A stretch of DNA of 64,000 bases, from the NCBI GenBank assembly GCA_029250685.1, contig JAQXEU010000045.1, positions 1-64,000 of the forward strand. The letters run 5' to 3'. Under the pieces are notes generated by a model. It searched no databases and was not told where the DNA came from. It was given only the letters and a program-made list of their open reading frames with translations. Below, one piece after another: positions 53,457 to 61,722 of the stretch; within the stretch, counting starts at the first letter, position 1, and each line of letters begins with the position of its first letter. The translations under genes were made by a program, and so were the position numbers. Source of the stretch: Polaribacter sp. (GTDB lineage: Bacteria; Bacteroidota; Bacteroidia; Flavobacteriales; Flavobacteriaceae).

Positions 53457-54410
53457 CTACAATCCGTAGTTATCTCCTTCTGAAGCAAATCTAAATCCTA
53501 ATTCCTTAAGTTTTTTTCTTTCTTTACTGTTTTCCTGTAAAGTTGGATTTGTATGATTAAAATGAATAAAAATCACTTTGTTTTTAGTTTCTAAAGTTTC
53601 ATTTTTAAATAAGTTTACGGTTTCTTCAACAAACGGATGTGGAACTTCAGTCATTGCTCTTTTTACTTCATTTTGATTATAAAAAGTAGCATCTAAAAAA
53701 GCGTAATCAACTTTTTTAACTTCTTCAATAATGTTTCTTTTCCATTTGTGCCATTTATCAATATCGGGAATAAACAATGCAGTTTTACTTTTTCCTTCAA
53801 TTTTATAACCAACTGTTTCTGAAAATTCATCTCTATGTGGAACTAAAAAAGGTGTCACTTTTAAAGAGGAGTTTAATAAAATAGGAGTTTCATTTTGTAG
53901 CTCTTGAATTGTAATATTTTGCAAAGAAATTAACTGATTCCAAGGTCCATTTTTTTCTAAAAAAGATCTCATTTTTGGCATTGCAAAAACATTAATGTCA
54001 TTCTTTCCATAGGCTTCCCTTCCAAAATACATTAAACCTGTATAATGACCAATATGAGCGTGTGTTAGAAAAACACCATCAATAATTGTTGTTGTTTTTA
54101 AATGATTTCGCTCTAAATCTGCTAATTGAGTATGCAAATCTGGAGTTGCTTCAAAAAGCCATTTTTGTTGATTCCCTGTATCAATCAAACCTAATGAAAC
54201 GACACTTTTCTTTTTACTTCTTCCGTTGTAATAATTGGCGCAACATTCTTTTTGACAACCGATGTGTGGAAAACCACCATCTTGCGCAATTCCTATAACT
54301 GTAATATATTGGTTAGGTTTTTGAGTTTCAATTATCTCAATTGATTTGTTTTCTACTTTACATCCAACAAAAATTACTATAAAAAAAAGGAAATAGATTT
54401 TTAGCTTCAT
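53457..54410 (-). CDS. PqqB-like MBL-fold lipoprotein
   Basis: A 317-residue metallo-beta-lactamase fold protein with a lipobox (IFVGCK near 13-18). GIAQDGGFPHIGCQKECCANY (in parts, about 40-60) is the cysteine signature of PqqB relatives, followed by the metal motif THAHIGHYTGL (about 117-127) and late HFNHTNP. PqqB acts in pyrroloquinoline quinone synthesis, but no pqq partner gene is in the window and this copy is lipid-anchored, so another hydrolase role is more likely. Confidence 0.8.
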   Translation of the reverse strand: MKLKIYFLFFIVIFVGCKVENKSIEIIETQKPNQYITVIGIAQDGGFPHIGCQKECCANYYNGRSKKKSVVSLGLIDTGNQQKWLFEATPDLHTQLADLERNHLKTTTIIDGVFLTHAHIGHYTGLMYFGREAYGKNDINVFAMPKMRSFLEKNGPWNQLISLQNITIQELQNETPILLNSSLKVTPFLVPHRDEFSETVGYKIEGKSKTALFIPDIDKWHKWKRNIIEEVKKVDYAFLDATFYNQNEVKRAMTEVPHPFVEETVNLFKNETLETKNKVIFIHFNHTNPTLQENSKERKKLKELGFRFASEGDNYGL

Positions 54411-54441
54411 TGCAAATAAGTTTTAAAGTTGAAAGCTACAA

Positions 54442-54472
54442 AAAAAGCACCAATCTTAGATTGATGCTTTTT
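54442..54472 (-). terminator. Terminator of ilvE
   Basis: AAAAAGCA and CAATC (54442-54455) pair with GATTG and TGCTTTTT (54459-54472), one mismatch between the two parts. It follows the ilvE stop on the minus strand. Confidence 0.8.
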
Positions 54473-54492
54473 ACTATTTTATAATAATAAAA

Positions 54493-55548
54493 CTATAGTT
54501 GAACTCTCCATCCGTAAGGATCGTTAGTTTTATTAGTTTGTATGTCAGTAATTTTCTTTTTTAATTGCTCTGCATAAGAGTTTTCTAATTCTGGTAAGTC
54601 AAAATCTTTTTCTTTAAAACCAAAACTAACAATGGGAGAAATAACGGCAGCGGTTCCTGCTCCAAACATTTCTTTTAAGCTTCCGTTTTTTGCAGCTTCT
54701 ACAACTTCTTTTACAGTAATCTTACGCTCTTCAATATTTATATTGCTGTCTTTTGCAATTTGTAATATACTTTTACGTGTAATTCCGTCTAAAATTCTAT
54801 CAGAAGTCGGACTTGTAATTAACGTGTCATTTATGCGAACAAAAATGTTCATCGCGCCAGCTTCTTCAATGTATTCATGTGTTGTGTCGTCTGTCCAAAT
54901 AACTTGATTGTATCCTTTTTCGATTGCTAATTGTGTTGGGTAAAATTGTGCAGCATAATTGCCGCCAGCTTTAGCAAAACCAACACCGCCATTCGCAGCT
55001 CTTGCGTATTTTTCTTCAATTAAAACTTTTACTTTTCCAGAAAAATATGCTCCAGAGGGTGCCGTTGCAATAATGAATTTATATTCCGTTGCCGGTGATG
55101 CGTGAAAACCATTTCCAGTTGCAAAAATGAAGGGTCTTATGTATAAAGAGCTTCCTTCTTTTTTGGGGATCCAAGCATTATCAATTTCTAATAATTTTTT
55201 CAATCCATCCATAAATAAATCTTGCGGGATTTGCGGAATTACCATTCTTTCTGCCGATTTATTTAAGCGTTTACAATTGTCTAAAGGTCTAAATAACAAC
55301 GTATTTTCATTAGCATCTTTATAGGCTTTCATACCTTCAAAAATAGATTGTCCGTAATGAAAAATCTTTGCTGATGGATCTAAAGAAATCGGTCCGTAAG
55401 CTTTAATTGTTGGGTTTTGCCATTTTCCTTCTTTAAAATCACAGGTGAACATGTGGTCAGAAAAAAGAGTTCCAAAAGGTAAATTATTGAAGTCAACTGA
55501 ATCTATTCTAGAGTTTTGAATAGGAGTGATTTGTATATTTGAATTCAT
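54493..55548 (-). CDS. ilvE: Branched-chain amino acid aminotransferase
   Basis: A 351-residue fold type IV PLP aminotransferase. FHYGQSIFEGMKAYKD (about 64-79), the PLP lysine in FAKAGGNYAAQ (about 190), EEAGAMNIFV and GITRKSILQIA are characteristic of the longer BCAT II type. It makes valine, leucine and isoleucine from their oxo-acids, or degrades them. It has its own -7 element and terminator. Confidence 0.94.
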   Translation of the reverse strand: MNSNIQITPIQNSRIDSVDFNNLPFGTLFSDHMFTCDFKEGKWQNPTIKAYGPISLDPSAKIFHYGQSIFEGMKAYKDANENTLLFRPLDNCKRLNKSAERMVIPQIPQDLFMDGLKKLLEIDNAWIPKKEGSSLYIRPFIFATGNGFHASPATEYKFIIATAPSGAYFSGKVKVLIEEKYARAANGGVGFAKAGGNYAAQFYPTQLAIEKGYNQVIWTDDTTHEYIEEAGAMNIFVRINDTLITSPTSDRILDGITRKSILQIAKDSNINIEERKITVKEVVEAAKNGSLKEMFGAGTAAVISPIVSFGFKEKDFDLPELENSYAEQLKKKITDIQTNKTNDPYGWRVQL

Positions 55549-55571
55549 TTTACGTCAGAAATTTAGTGCTG

Positions 55572-55579
55572 CAAATGTA
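55572..55579 (-). promoter_or_regulatory. Predicted -7 element of ilvE
   Basis: Reads TACATTTG on the minus strand, 23 bases before the start codon. Confidence 0.55.
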
Positions 55580-55634
55580 CGCATTTTATCACATTCTTAA
55601 CTTAGGAAATATGTAGTTTTATTGTTTAAATCCT

Positions 55635-55642
55635 TACATTTG
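55635..55642 (+). promoter_or_regulatory. Predicted -7 element of the DUF4920 gene
   Basis: TACATTTG, matching TAnnTTTG, 26 bases before ATG 55669. Confidence 0.55.
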
Positions 55643-55668
55643 TAGTAAATGTGTTAAAATTAAAAATC

Positions 55669-56175
55669 ATGAAAAATATTTTAAAAGTGTGTGTTGTTTT
55701 CTTATTAGTTGTTACTGCTTGTAAAGAAAACACTTCAGAAAAAAAAGATGCTAAAAACAGCGAAACTGCTACAAAATTTGATTCTTTCGGAGCAATGATT
55801 TCTAACGAAGGAACTATTGATTCGAAAGCAATGTTAGACAAGTTTAAGTCGATGAAAGCTGGTGATACTATCAATGTAAAATTTGCTTCAAAAATTGATG
55901 AAGTTTGTTCTAAAAAAGGTTGTTGGATGAAATTAGATTTAGCAGACGGAACGCAAACAATGGTTCGTTTTAAAGATTATGGATTCTTTATGCCATTAGA
56001 CGCTAAAGACCGTGAAGTAATTGTAAATGGTAAAGCATTTGTTCAAGAAACATCTGTTGCAGATTTGAAGCATTATGCTGAAGATGCTGGTAAATCAAAA
56101 GAAGAAATTGCTAAAATTACGAAGTCAAAATTAGAATTTGCTTTTGAGGCGGATGGTGTTTTAATGAAAAAATAA
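55669..56175 (+). CDS. DUF4920 lipoprotein
   Basis: A 168-residue lipoprotein with lipobox VTACK near 16-20. The mature part matches DUF4920: CSKKGCWMKLDLADG (with a CxxxxC pair), then MVRFKDYGFFMPLDAKDREVIVNGKAFV. These proteins look like small metal or cofactor chaperone-like beta domains, but function is unknown. ATG 55669 begins the signal; 55651 is an alternative. A c-type cytochrome-like gene follows with TAATG overlap. Confidence 0.78.
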   Translation: MKNILKVCVVFLLVVTACKENTSEKKDAKNSETATKFDSFGAMISNEGTIDSKAMLDKFKSMKAGDTINVKFASKIDEVCSKKGCWMKLDLADGTQTMVRFKDYGFFMPLDAKDREVIVNGKAFVQETSVADLKHYAEDAGKSKEEIAKITKSKLEFAFEADGVLMKK

Positions 56176-56600
56176 TGAAGAAGATTATTATTCTATTTTC
56201 TATAATTCTTTTTGTTGGATGCAATTCTAGAAAAGAACAGAAAGTAGAAATTACACCTAAAGGAAACTTTTATAAGCAGTCAGAAATGGCTGCTTTAATG
56301 CTGTTGATGTATGAAACCAATGCACAAAATAAACAGCTTATTTTAGACGGAAAACAACCAAAAGAATTTCCTGAAGAGTTTTTGAAAATTCATACTGCGC
56401 AGTTAACAGATTCTACTGATAGAACTTTAGAGTTTAAGACGTTTTCTGATTTCTATTTAAGAAATATGAAAGAGGTTTTTGAACCTTCAAAAGAATCGTT
56501 AATTAACAAGCATAATACTGCAATTAATAGTTGTATTACTTGTCATCAAACGACATGTGTTGGGCCAATTCCGAAAATAAAAAAATTGTTGATTCAATAA
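56175..56600 (+). CDS. Monoheme cytochrome-like lipoprotein
   Basis: A 141-residue lipoprotein (lipobox LFVGCN near 12-17). One CxxCH heme site is present (CITCH, near residues 119-123), close to the C-terminus, followed by another Cys. This fits a small cytochrome c or heme sensor anchored in the periplasm. No obvious partner oxidase is nearby. It is co-translated with the DUF4920 gene. Confidence 0.75.
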   Translation: MKKIIILFSIILFVGCNSRKEQKVEITPKGNFYKQSEMAALMLLMYETNAQNKQLILDGKQPKEFPEEFLKIHTAQLTDSTDRTLEFKTFSDFYLRNMKEVFEPSKESLINKHNTAINSCITCHQTTCVGPIPKIKKLLIQ

Positions 56601-56601
56601 T

Positions 56602-57264
56602 TTGAAAAGAGAGATTGTGATAACTTCTGATGGATCAACAACGATTCATTTACCAGAATGGGATGAAAATTATCATTCTACTCATGGAGCAATTCAAGAA
56701 TCTAAACACGTATTTATTGCTAAAGGATTTGATAAAATTGATTTATCAGAAATTTCAATTTTAGAAATAGGTTTTGGTACAGGTTTAAATTGTTTTGTCA
56801 CTTTTTTAAAAGCGATTGAAAAAGGGAAATCTATTAATTATGTTGGAGTAGAAGCATATCCTGTTTCAGAAGAAGAAGTTGAGAAACTGAATTATGTATC
56901 AGAATTAAAAGCAGAACAGCAGCAAGTTATATTTGATGAAATTCACAATTGCTCTTGGGAAAAAAAGCATCATATTTCACTTGACTTTTCGTTAACAAAA
57001 AGAAAACAATTCTTTAATGAGATTACAGATGAAAATCAATTTGATTTGGTATATTTTGATGCTTTCGGAGCAGAACATCAACCTGAATTATGGACGGTTG
57101 ATATTTTTAAAAAAATGTACAACGCGTTAAAATTAAATGGAATTTTAGTAACTTATTCCGCCAAAGGAAGTGTAAGGAGAGCAATGCAAGAAGTTGGTTT
57201 CTCTGTTGAACGCATTGACGGACCGCCAGGAAAAAGAGAAATGTTAAGGAGCACTAAATTATAA
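56602..57264 (+). CDS. mnmD: tRNA (mnm5s2U34) methyltransferase MnmD
   Basis: A 220-residue stand-alone MnmD (DUF752) methyltransferase: LEIGFGTGLNCFVTFLKA binds SAM (about 54-71), then DLVYFDAFGAEHQPELWT (about 148-165) and a late GSVRRAMQEVGF and PPGKREM. In E. coli this domain is fused to MnmC's oxidase; here it is alone, as is common outside gammaproteobacteria. The start is TTG, one base after the cytochrome stop; no ATG is available upstream. Confidence 0.9.
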   Translation: MKREIVITSDGSTTIHLPEWDENYHSTHGAIQESKHVFIAKGFDKIDLSEISILEIGFGTGLNCFVTFLKAIEKGKSINYVGVEAYPVSEEEVEKLNYVSELKAEQQQVIFDEIHNCSWEKKHHISLDFSLTKRKQFFNEITDENQFDLVYFDAFGAEHQPELWTVDIFKKMYNALKLNGILVTYSAKGSVRRAMQEVGFSVERIDGPPGKREMLRSTKL

Positions 57265-57275
57265 TTAATATTAAA

Positions 57276-57422
57276 ATGGAAGAAAAGAAATTAAAATTTA
57301 GAAGATTAAGAGGGCGAAAAAGAGCCAATCCAAAAAGAGGAATCATATTTATTCTTCTGTTAATTGTAATTGTCTATTTGTGGATGAATGCAGAATCTAT
57401 TCTTACAAAAATATTGCCATAA
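57276..57422 (+). CDS. Small basic single-TM protein (48 aa)
   Basis: ATG 57276 to TAA 57420-57422. The first 22 residues are strongly basic (RRLRGRKRANPKR), then a single hydrophobic helix (GIIFILLLIVIVYLWM) and a short tail. It starts 11 bases after mnmD on the same strand and ends one base before the convergent glycosyltransferase stop. The composition and close spacing support a real small gene; function unknown. Confidence 0.6.
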   Translation: MEEKKLKFRRLRGRKRANPKRGIIFILLLIVIVYLWMNAESILTKILP

Positions 57423-57423
57423 A

Positions 57424-58587
57424 TTACTTTTTAAAAGTTCTTTTTTTCCATTTGTAATTGCTGGAAAATGATTTTATAAAAATAAATAACGTAAAATACG
57501 GATATAAAATACTGCTTTTAAAATAGGTTATAAAATCAATTTTTTTGTTCTCGAAAATCGACATTCTTTCCAGTAAAATATAATCTGAAAATAATTTTAG
57601 TAAAAAGGATGAAATGAAGGTTTGAAAAGAGAGTAAATTAAAGAATATTAGTAATGGTAAGATTGCTAAAACTGTATTTCCTGCCAATACTAAGACTCCA
57701 ATTATTTTTCCAAATATCAAATTGTAATTTGCAGTTTTCGAAGCCCAACGAACGCGTTGGTGTACCAATTCTGAAACAGAATCAACAGGGAAGGTTTCTA
57801 CAATTGCATCTTTAGACTTTAAATACTTAACTTTTCGTTTATCAAAATTTAGAAATTTTTCTAGTAAAAAAACATCATCACCACTTGCAATAGAATTGTT
57901 GTTTTCAAACCCATTTACTTTTTTGAAAATGTTTTTCTTGTAAATGAAATTTGCACCATTTGATAAAAACGGGATCTTCAAACCAAAACTCCCAATTGTT
58001 GTAGCTTGTAAACTCATAAACTCTAAACGTTGAAATTGATGTAAAAATGTTGCGCTGCTTTTATATGAAACTGGCGCAACAACCATATTACAATTGTTTT
58101 GCTGAATAAAAGTATCAATCGTTCTTAGCCAGTTTTTAGGTACAACACAATCTGCATCAGTTGTGATAATCCAATTGTTTTTTGCTTGGTTTAAAGCTAT
58201 TGTAATGGCATCTTTTTTTGGTGAATTTGATGTTCTCTCGTTTTTAATGATAATAAAATTGTCTCCTCTAGCGGAGTCGTGAGGTTGTAGGTTTCGACTT
58301 CGCTCAACCTGATAATCAATAAAATTTTTGATAATTTCAATTGAGTTATCTGTGGAAGTATCATCCACAAATATAAATTCCACTAATTCATTAGAATATG
58401 CTAATTGACTTATTGATTCTAATAAATTGGGTAAGTTTTTTTCTTCATTTCTAAATGAAATAATCACAGAAAAAGCTGTTCTTTCCTCTGCAGTTTTGTT
58501 TTTGAATTCTTTCACTTTATTAAATCCAAAAACAAAAGCAAGAATGCAAATGATGTAGCTATAAAACAAAATACTAAATATCATCAT
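57424..58587 (-). CDS. Membrane glycosyltransferase, family 2, with in-frame repeat insertion
   Basis: A 387-residue GT-A glycosyltransferase: N-terminal helix, then SVIISFRNEEKNLPNLL (about 40-56), FVDDTSTDNS (about 73-82), TTDADCV (the metal-binding DxD, about 141-147), a QxxRW-like QRVRWASK (about 267-274), and C-terminal helices. Between the first domain strands, about 19 residues (QVERSRNLQPHDSARGD and flanks) come from a 57-bp palindromic element inserted in frame (58261-58317) with a 9-bp direct repeat. It overlaps the disrupted flippase-like gene by four bases, so both may work on one surface glycolipid pathway. Confidence 0.85.
   Translation of the reverse strand: MMIFSILFYSYIICILAFVFGFNKVKEFKNKTAEERTAFSVIISFRNEEKNLPNLLESISQLAYSNELVEFIFVDDTSTDNSIEIIKNFIDYQVERSRNLQPHDSARGDNFIIIKNERTSNSPKKDAITIALNQAKNNWIITTDADCVVPKNWLRTIDTFIQQNNCNMVVAPVSYKSSATFLHQFQRLEFMSLQATTIGSFGLKIPFLSNGANFIYKKNIFKKVNGFENNNSIASGDDVFLLEKFLNFDKRKVKYLKSKDAIVETFPVDSVSELVHQRVRWASKTANYNLIFGKIIGVLVLAGNTVLAILPLLIFFNLLSFQTFISSFLLKLFSDYILLERMSIFENKKIDFITYFKSSILYPYFTLFIFIKSFSSNYKWKKRTFKK
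58252..58326. repeat. 57-bp palindromic element with 9-bp direct repeats, inside a CDS
   Basis: AATAAAATT occurs at 58252-58260 and 58318-58326, bounding a 57-base insert (58261-58317). Within it AGCGGAGTCG (58270-58279) pairs with CGACTTCGCT (58295-58304, one G-T), and AGGTTG (58282-58287) can alternatively pair with CAACCT (58305-58310). Insert plus one direct repeat is 66 bases, so the host reading frame is kept. It is more GC-rich than its surroundings. Confidence 0.72.
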
Positions 58588-59558
58588 TCATCTGTTTGTG
58601 TTAACTTGTCCGTATTAAAAGTAAGCACAAAATAGCTTCCAACAATGCTTGGCAATACAAAGTTGAAAATCCACATAATTAATACAATTGCTAAAATACT
58701 TGAGTCATTTACTTGATAAAATGAAAATATCAGTAAGGCAACAGAGCTTTTTATTACAACATCAAACAAAGATAACATCGGAATTATTGATGCAATCAAA
58801 TACATTGAAAAAATGCACATCATTGCGTCAAAATAAATAATGTCAAAATTAAAAATCATCATCAAAAAATAAAATTGATGCGAGAAAATTATATATCTGA
58901 GTACTGATAATATGAATACTTTTTGGATTGTTTTTCTAGAGAAATCATTTATTGATTTTTTAAATGATTTGGTTGAATATCCTTTAAAACTAATTCCCTT
59001 TTTATCAATAAATATAAAAATTGAAAAAACCAACATGAAAAATAACAGTGTAAATAAGATATTGAAGTAATCAAGCTCAATTGTGAAATTAAAGAATAAA
59101 AATCCACATCCAACAATTCCGAAAATGATTGTAACTAAGAGTTGAGAAAAGTTTCCTACAAGATTTAATGCTAATATTTTTTTACTTGATGACTTTTTAA
59201 AGTACAACGCTTTTGCTCCGTATTCTCCAATTCTATTTGGTGTAATTAAAGATGCTGTTAAAGATGCTAAACTTTGTTTTGCAGCTTCCGAAAAAGAAAT
59301 ATTTTGTGCTTGTTGAACTAATAATTGCCATTTTTTAATTTCTGAAATTCAATTAAAAAAGGTGAAAATTAATAAAAAAAGTATTTTTTTTGATGAGAAA
59401 ACATCATTTTTTATCAAAATTGAAGTAAAGTTAGAAAATGATTGTTGTTGGTTTGTGAAGATTTTTTCATAAATAAAATACCCACAGCCAATAACCACAA
59501 AAAGTTTTACGACTAGCGGAAAGAATTGCTTAAATTTGTAAGAATTCGAATAATTCAT
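58584..59558 (-). pseudogene. Flippase-like (LPG synthase TM-type) membrane protein, one in-frame TGA
   Basis: One continuous frame runs from ATG 59558 (MNYSNSYKFKQF) to the stop at 58584, broken only by TGA at 59349-59351. Upstream part ends LFLLIFTFFN; downstream part continues ISEIKKWQLLVQQ... and NRIGEYGAKALYF, with about eight hydrophobic segments in total. This matches the UPF0104/lysylphosphatidylglycerol synthetase TM-region family, where a Trp (TGG) at the broken position would be natural. A TTG at 59207 is only an internal Leu. Read as a nonsense pseudogene or a sequence error; the neighbour is a glycosyltransferase. Confidence 0.75.
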
Positions 59559-59624
59559 ATAACTGCAAAGTAACAAATAATAGTTGTTTGTAGCAGCGCG
59601 AAAAATTAAAATCAATCTGCGATT

Positions 59625-60179
59625 GTGAGTACAGAAAAAATCATATTAGGGATTGATCCAGGAACCACGATTATGGGTTTTGGACTCATAAAAATTGTTG
59701 GTAAGAAAATGGAATTCATTCAAATGAATGAATTACTGTTAAAAAAATACGACGATCATTACTTGAAATTGAAATTAATTTTTGAACGCACAATAGAATT
59801 AATTGATACGTATAATCCTGATGAAATAGCCATTGAAGCGCCTTTTTTTGGTAAAAATGTACAATCAATGTTAAAGCTTGGTAGAGCGCAAGGTGTTGCA
59901 ATGGCAGCAGGTTTGTCAAGAGAAATTCCGATTACAGAATATTTACCAAAGAAAATTAAAATGGCAATTACTGGTAATGGAAATGCAAGTAAAGAACAGG
60001 TTGCATTGATGTTAAAATCGTTATTAGATTTAAAAACTTTACCTAAAAACTTGGATGCAACAGATGGGTTAGCAGCAGCAGTTTGTCATTTCTACAATTC
60101 AGGTAAAGTAGTCGGTGGGAAAAACTATACTGGCTGGGCAAGTTTTGTGAAGCAAAACGAAAAGAGAATTAAGAAATAA
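59625..60179 (+). CDS. ruvC: Holliday junction resolvase RuvC
   Basis: Cuts four-way DNA junctions in the RuvABC system. The 184-residue protein has the acidic site in order: Asp in ILGIDPGTT (about 8-16), Glu in [11 protein letters not shown] (about 66-76), and the late [13 protein letters not shown] with two Asp (about 141-153). The start is GTG; no ATG is available upstream in frame. It overlaps hemW by one base (TAATG). Confidence 0.95.
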   Translation: MSTEKIILGIDPGTTIMGFGLIKIVGKKMEFIQMNELLLKKYDDHYLKLKLIFERTIELIDTYNPDEIAIEAPFFGKNVQSMLKLGRAQGVAMAAGLSREIPITEYLPKKIKMAITGNGNASKEQVALMLKSLLDLKTLPKNLDATDGLAAAVCHFYNSGKVVGGKNYTGWASFVKQNEKRIKK

Positions 60180-61306
60180 TGGCAGGAATTTACCTTCACA
60201 TTCCATTTTGTAAACAAGCATGTTTTTATTGCGATTTTCATTTTTCAACTTCATTAAAAAAGAAAGATGAATTGATTTCTTGTTTGATAAAGGAACTAGA
60301 AATTAGAAAAGATGAATTGCAAACTGAAACCATTGAAACCATTTATTTTGGCGGTGGAACCCCAAGTTTATTATATATTAAAGAAGTTGAATTGTTATTG
60401 AATGCGATTTATAAAAATTATAATGTAATTGAGAATCCTGAAATTACATTAGAAGCAAATCCAGATGATTTACCTGAAGCAAAGATTTTAGAATTAGCAA
60501 AAAGTTCTGTGAATCGCTTAAGTATCGGAATACAGTCTTTTTTTGAAGACGATCTTAAATTGATGAATCGTGCACATAATGCAAACGAAGCAAAAAAATG
60601 TTTGACTGTTGCGACGCATCACTTTGATAATATTACAGTCGACTTAATTTACGGAATTCAGAATATGTCAATCGACAAGTGGAAAGTGAATTTACAAACA
60701 GTATTCGATTTTGGAATCAATCACATTTCTAGTTATGCATTAACTGTTGAGCCAAATACGGCATTAGATTCGTTTATTAAAAACGGAAAATATCTACCGT
60801 TAAATGAAGAATTGGCAAAACAACATTTTAATGTTTTGGTTGATGAAACTGAAAAACAAGGTTTTGTGCATTATGAGATCTCTAATTTTGGAAAACCAAA
60901 TTATTTTTCAAAACACAATACTAGTTATTGGAAAGGAAAAAAATATATTGGAATTGGACCATCTGCACATTCGTTTAATGAAACTCAAAGAAGTTGGAAT
61001 GTTTCTAGTAATGCAAAATACATCAAATCGATTTCAGAAAACAAGTTGCCAAATGAATTAGAAAAGCTGTCAAAAGAAGATGTGTTCAATGAATATATTA
61101 TGACGGGTTTGCGAACTATTTGGGGAGTTTCATTAGAAAAAATTAAGAATGATTTTGGAGAGACGTATATTGAATATTTAGAAAATCAAACCAAAAAACA
61201 TATAGATAAAGAATTGTTGTATATTGAAAATCAAATTTTAAAAACCACCAAAAAAGGAAAGTTTTTAGCAGACGGAATTGCATCGGACCTATTTATCCTG
61301 AACTAG
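60179..61306 (+). CDS. hemW: Radical SAM heme chaperone HemW
   Basis: A 375-residue radical SAM protein: YLHIPFCKQACFYCDFHF carries the CxxxCxxC cluster motif (about 11-18), then FGGGTPSLL (SAM) and SIGIQSFFEDDLKLMNRAHN. HemW relatives bind heme and resemble HemN but lack coproporphyrinogen oxidase activity. The stop codon TAG (61304-61306) lies inside a dispersed palindrome (61295-61315), so the last few residues (ILN) are encoded by the repeat. Confidence 0.92.
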   Translation: MAGIYLHIPFCKQACFYCDFHFSTSLKKKDELISCLIKELEIRKDELQTETIETIYFGGGTPSLLYIKEVELLLNAIYKNYNVIENPEITLEANPDDLPEAKILELAKSSVNRLSIGIQSFFEDDLKLMNRAHNANEAKKCLTVATHHFDNITVDLIYGIQNMSIDKWKVNLQTVFDFGINHISSYALTVEPNTALDSFIKNGKYLPLNEELAKQHFNVLVDETEKQGFVHYEISNFGKPNYFSKHNTSYWKGKKYIGIGPSAHSFNETQRSWNVSSNAKYIKSISENKLPNELEKLSKEDVFNEYIMTGLRTIWGVSLEKIKNDFGETYIEYLENQTKKHIDKELLYIENQILKTTKKGKFLADGIASDLFILN

Positions 61307-61315
61307 TTTCAGGAT
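61295..61315. repeat. Palindromic repeat at the 3' end of hemW
   Basis: ATCCTGAA (61295-61302) and TTCAGGAT (61308-61315) form a perfect 8-bp inverted repeat around CTAGT. It supplies the hemW stop codon. It shares the CTGAA...TTCAG core with 43164-43192 and 61692-61706 and marks the left side of the GIY-YIG gene. Confidence 0.65.
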
Positions 61316-61380
61316 CTGCGAATCGGTTAACTAGATTGTGTCGAACGAGTTTTTTATTAACTTTAAACTTCAAAAAAGCT

Positions 61381-61665
61381 ATGATTGAAGGTTATGTATA
61401 TATGCTCTCAAATAAAAACAGAACTGTTTTATATATTGGAGCTACAAAGAATCTTAAAACTAGAATTGAACTTCATATTTCAGGAAAAGCAACAGAGTTT
61501 ACAAGAAAATATAATGTAAATGAATTGTTGTATTTTGAAAAATATTCAAATTTTCACGATGCTTTCGAAAGAGAAAAGAAATTAAAAAATTGGCATAAAG
61601 ACTGGAAATGGAATTTGATTAAATTAGAAAACCCTAATTTAAAAAACATATATTTGGAATTATAA
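61381..61665 (+). CDS. Free-standing GIY-YIG endonuclease
   Basis: A 94-residue single-domain nuclease. The core motif is spread over EGYVYMLSNKNRTVLYIGATKNLKTRI in parts: YVY (about 5-7), YIG (about 18-20), the catalytic Arg in KTRIELH, and the metal-binding Glu in FEREKKLKNW (about 60-69). Frames reaching back to a TTG at 61336 add residues not typical of the family, so ATG 61381 is chosen. It is flanked on both sides by CTGAA/TTCAG palindromes, which suggests a mobile or repeat-linked nuclease. Cellular target unknown. Confidence 0.85.
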   Translation: MIEGYVYMLSNKNRTVLYIGATKNLKTRIELHISGKATEFTRKYNVNELLYFEKYSNFHDAFEREKKLKNWHKDWKWNLIKLENPNLKNIYLEL

Positions 61666-61689
61666 TAAATGAAGTTTAATTTAAAAAGA

Positions 61690-61722
61690 TACTGAAACAA
61701 GTTCAGCATAAAGTTCAGCATT
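61690..61722. repeat. Palindromic repeat with a tandem half-copy, right of GIY-YIG gene
   Basis: CTGAA (61692-61696) pairs with TTCAG (61702-61706) around ACAAG; AGTTCAGCAT then recurs directly (61700-61709 and 61712-61721). It ends two bases before the cyclase ATG at 61724. Confidence 0.6.

Noticed and set aside
55549-55668. Attenuator or leader peptide before ilvE
   Set aside because: The 24-base leader has no frame with Val/Leu/Ile codons and no terminator hairpin.
59349-59351. In-frame TGA as a selenocysteine codon
   Set aside because: No hairpin recognisable as a SECIS follows, the family has Trp rather than Cys/Sec at such places, and no selenium genes are in the window.
61331-61380. 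Upstream TTG start (61336) for the GIY-YIG nuclease
   Set aside because: The 15 added residues are unlike the family N-terminus and fall in repeat-derived sequence.
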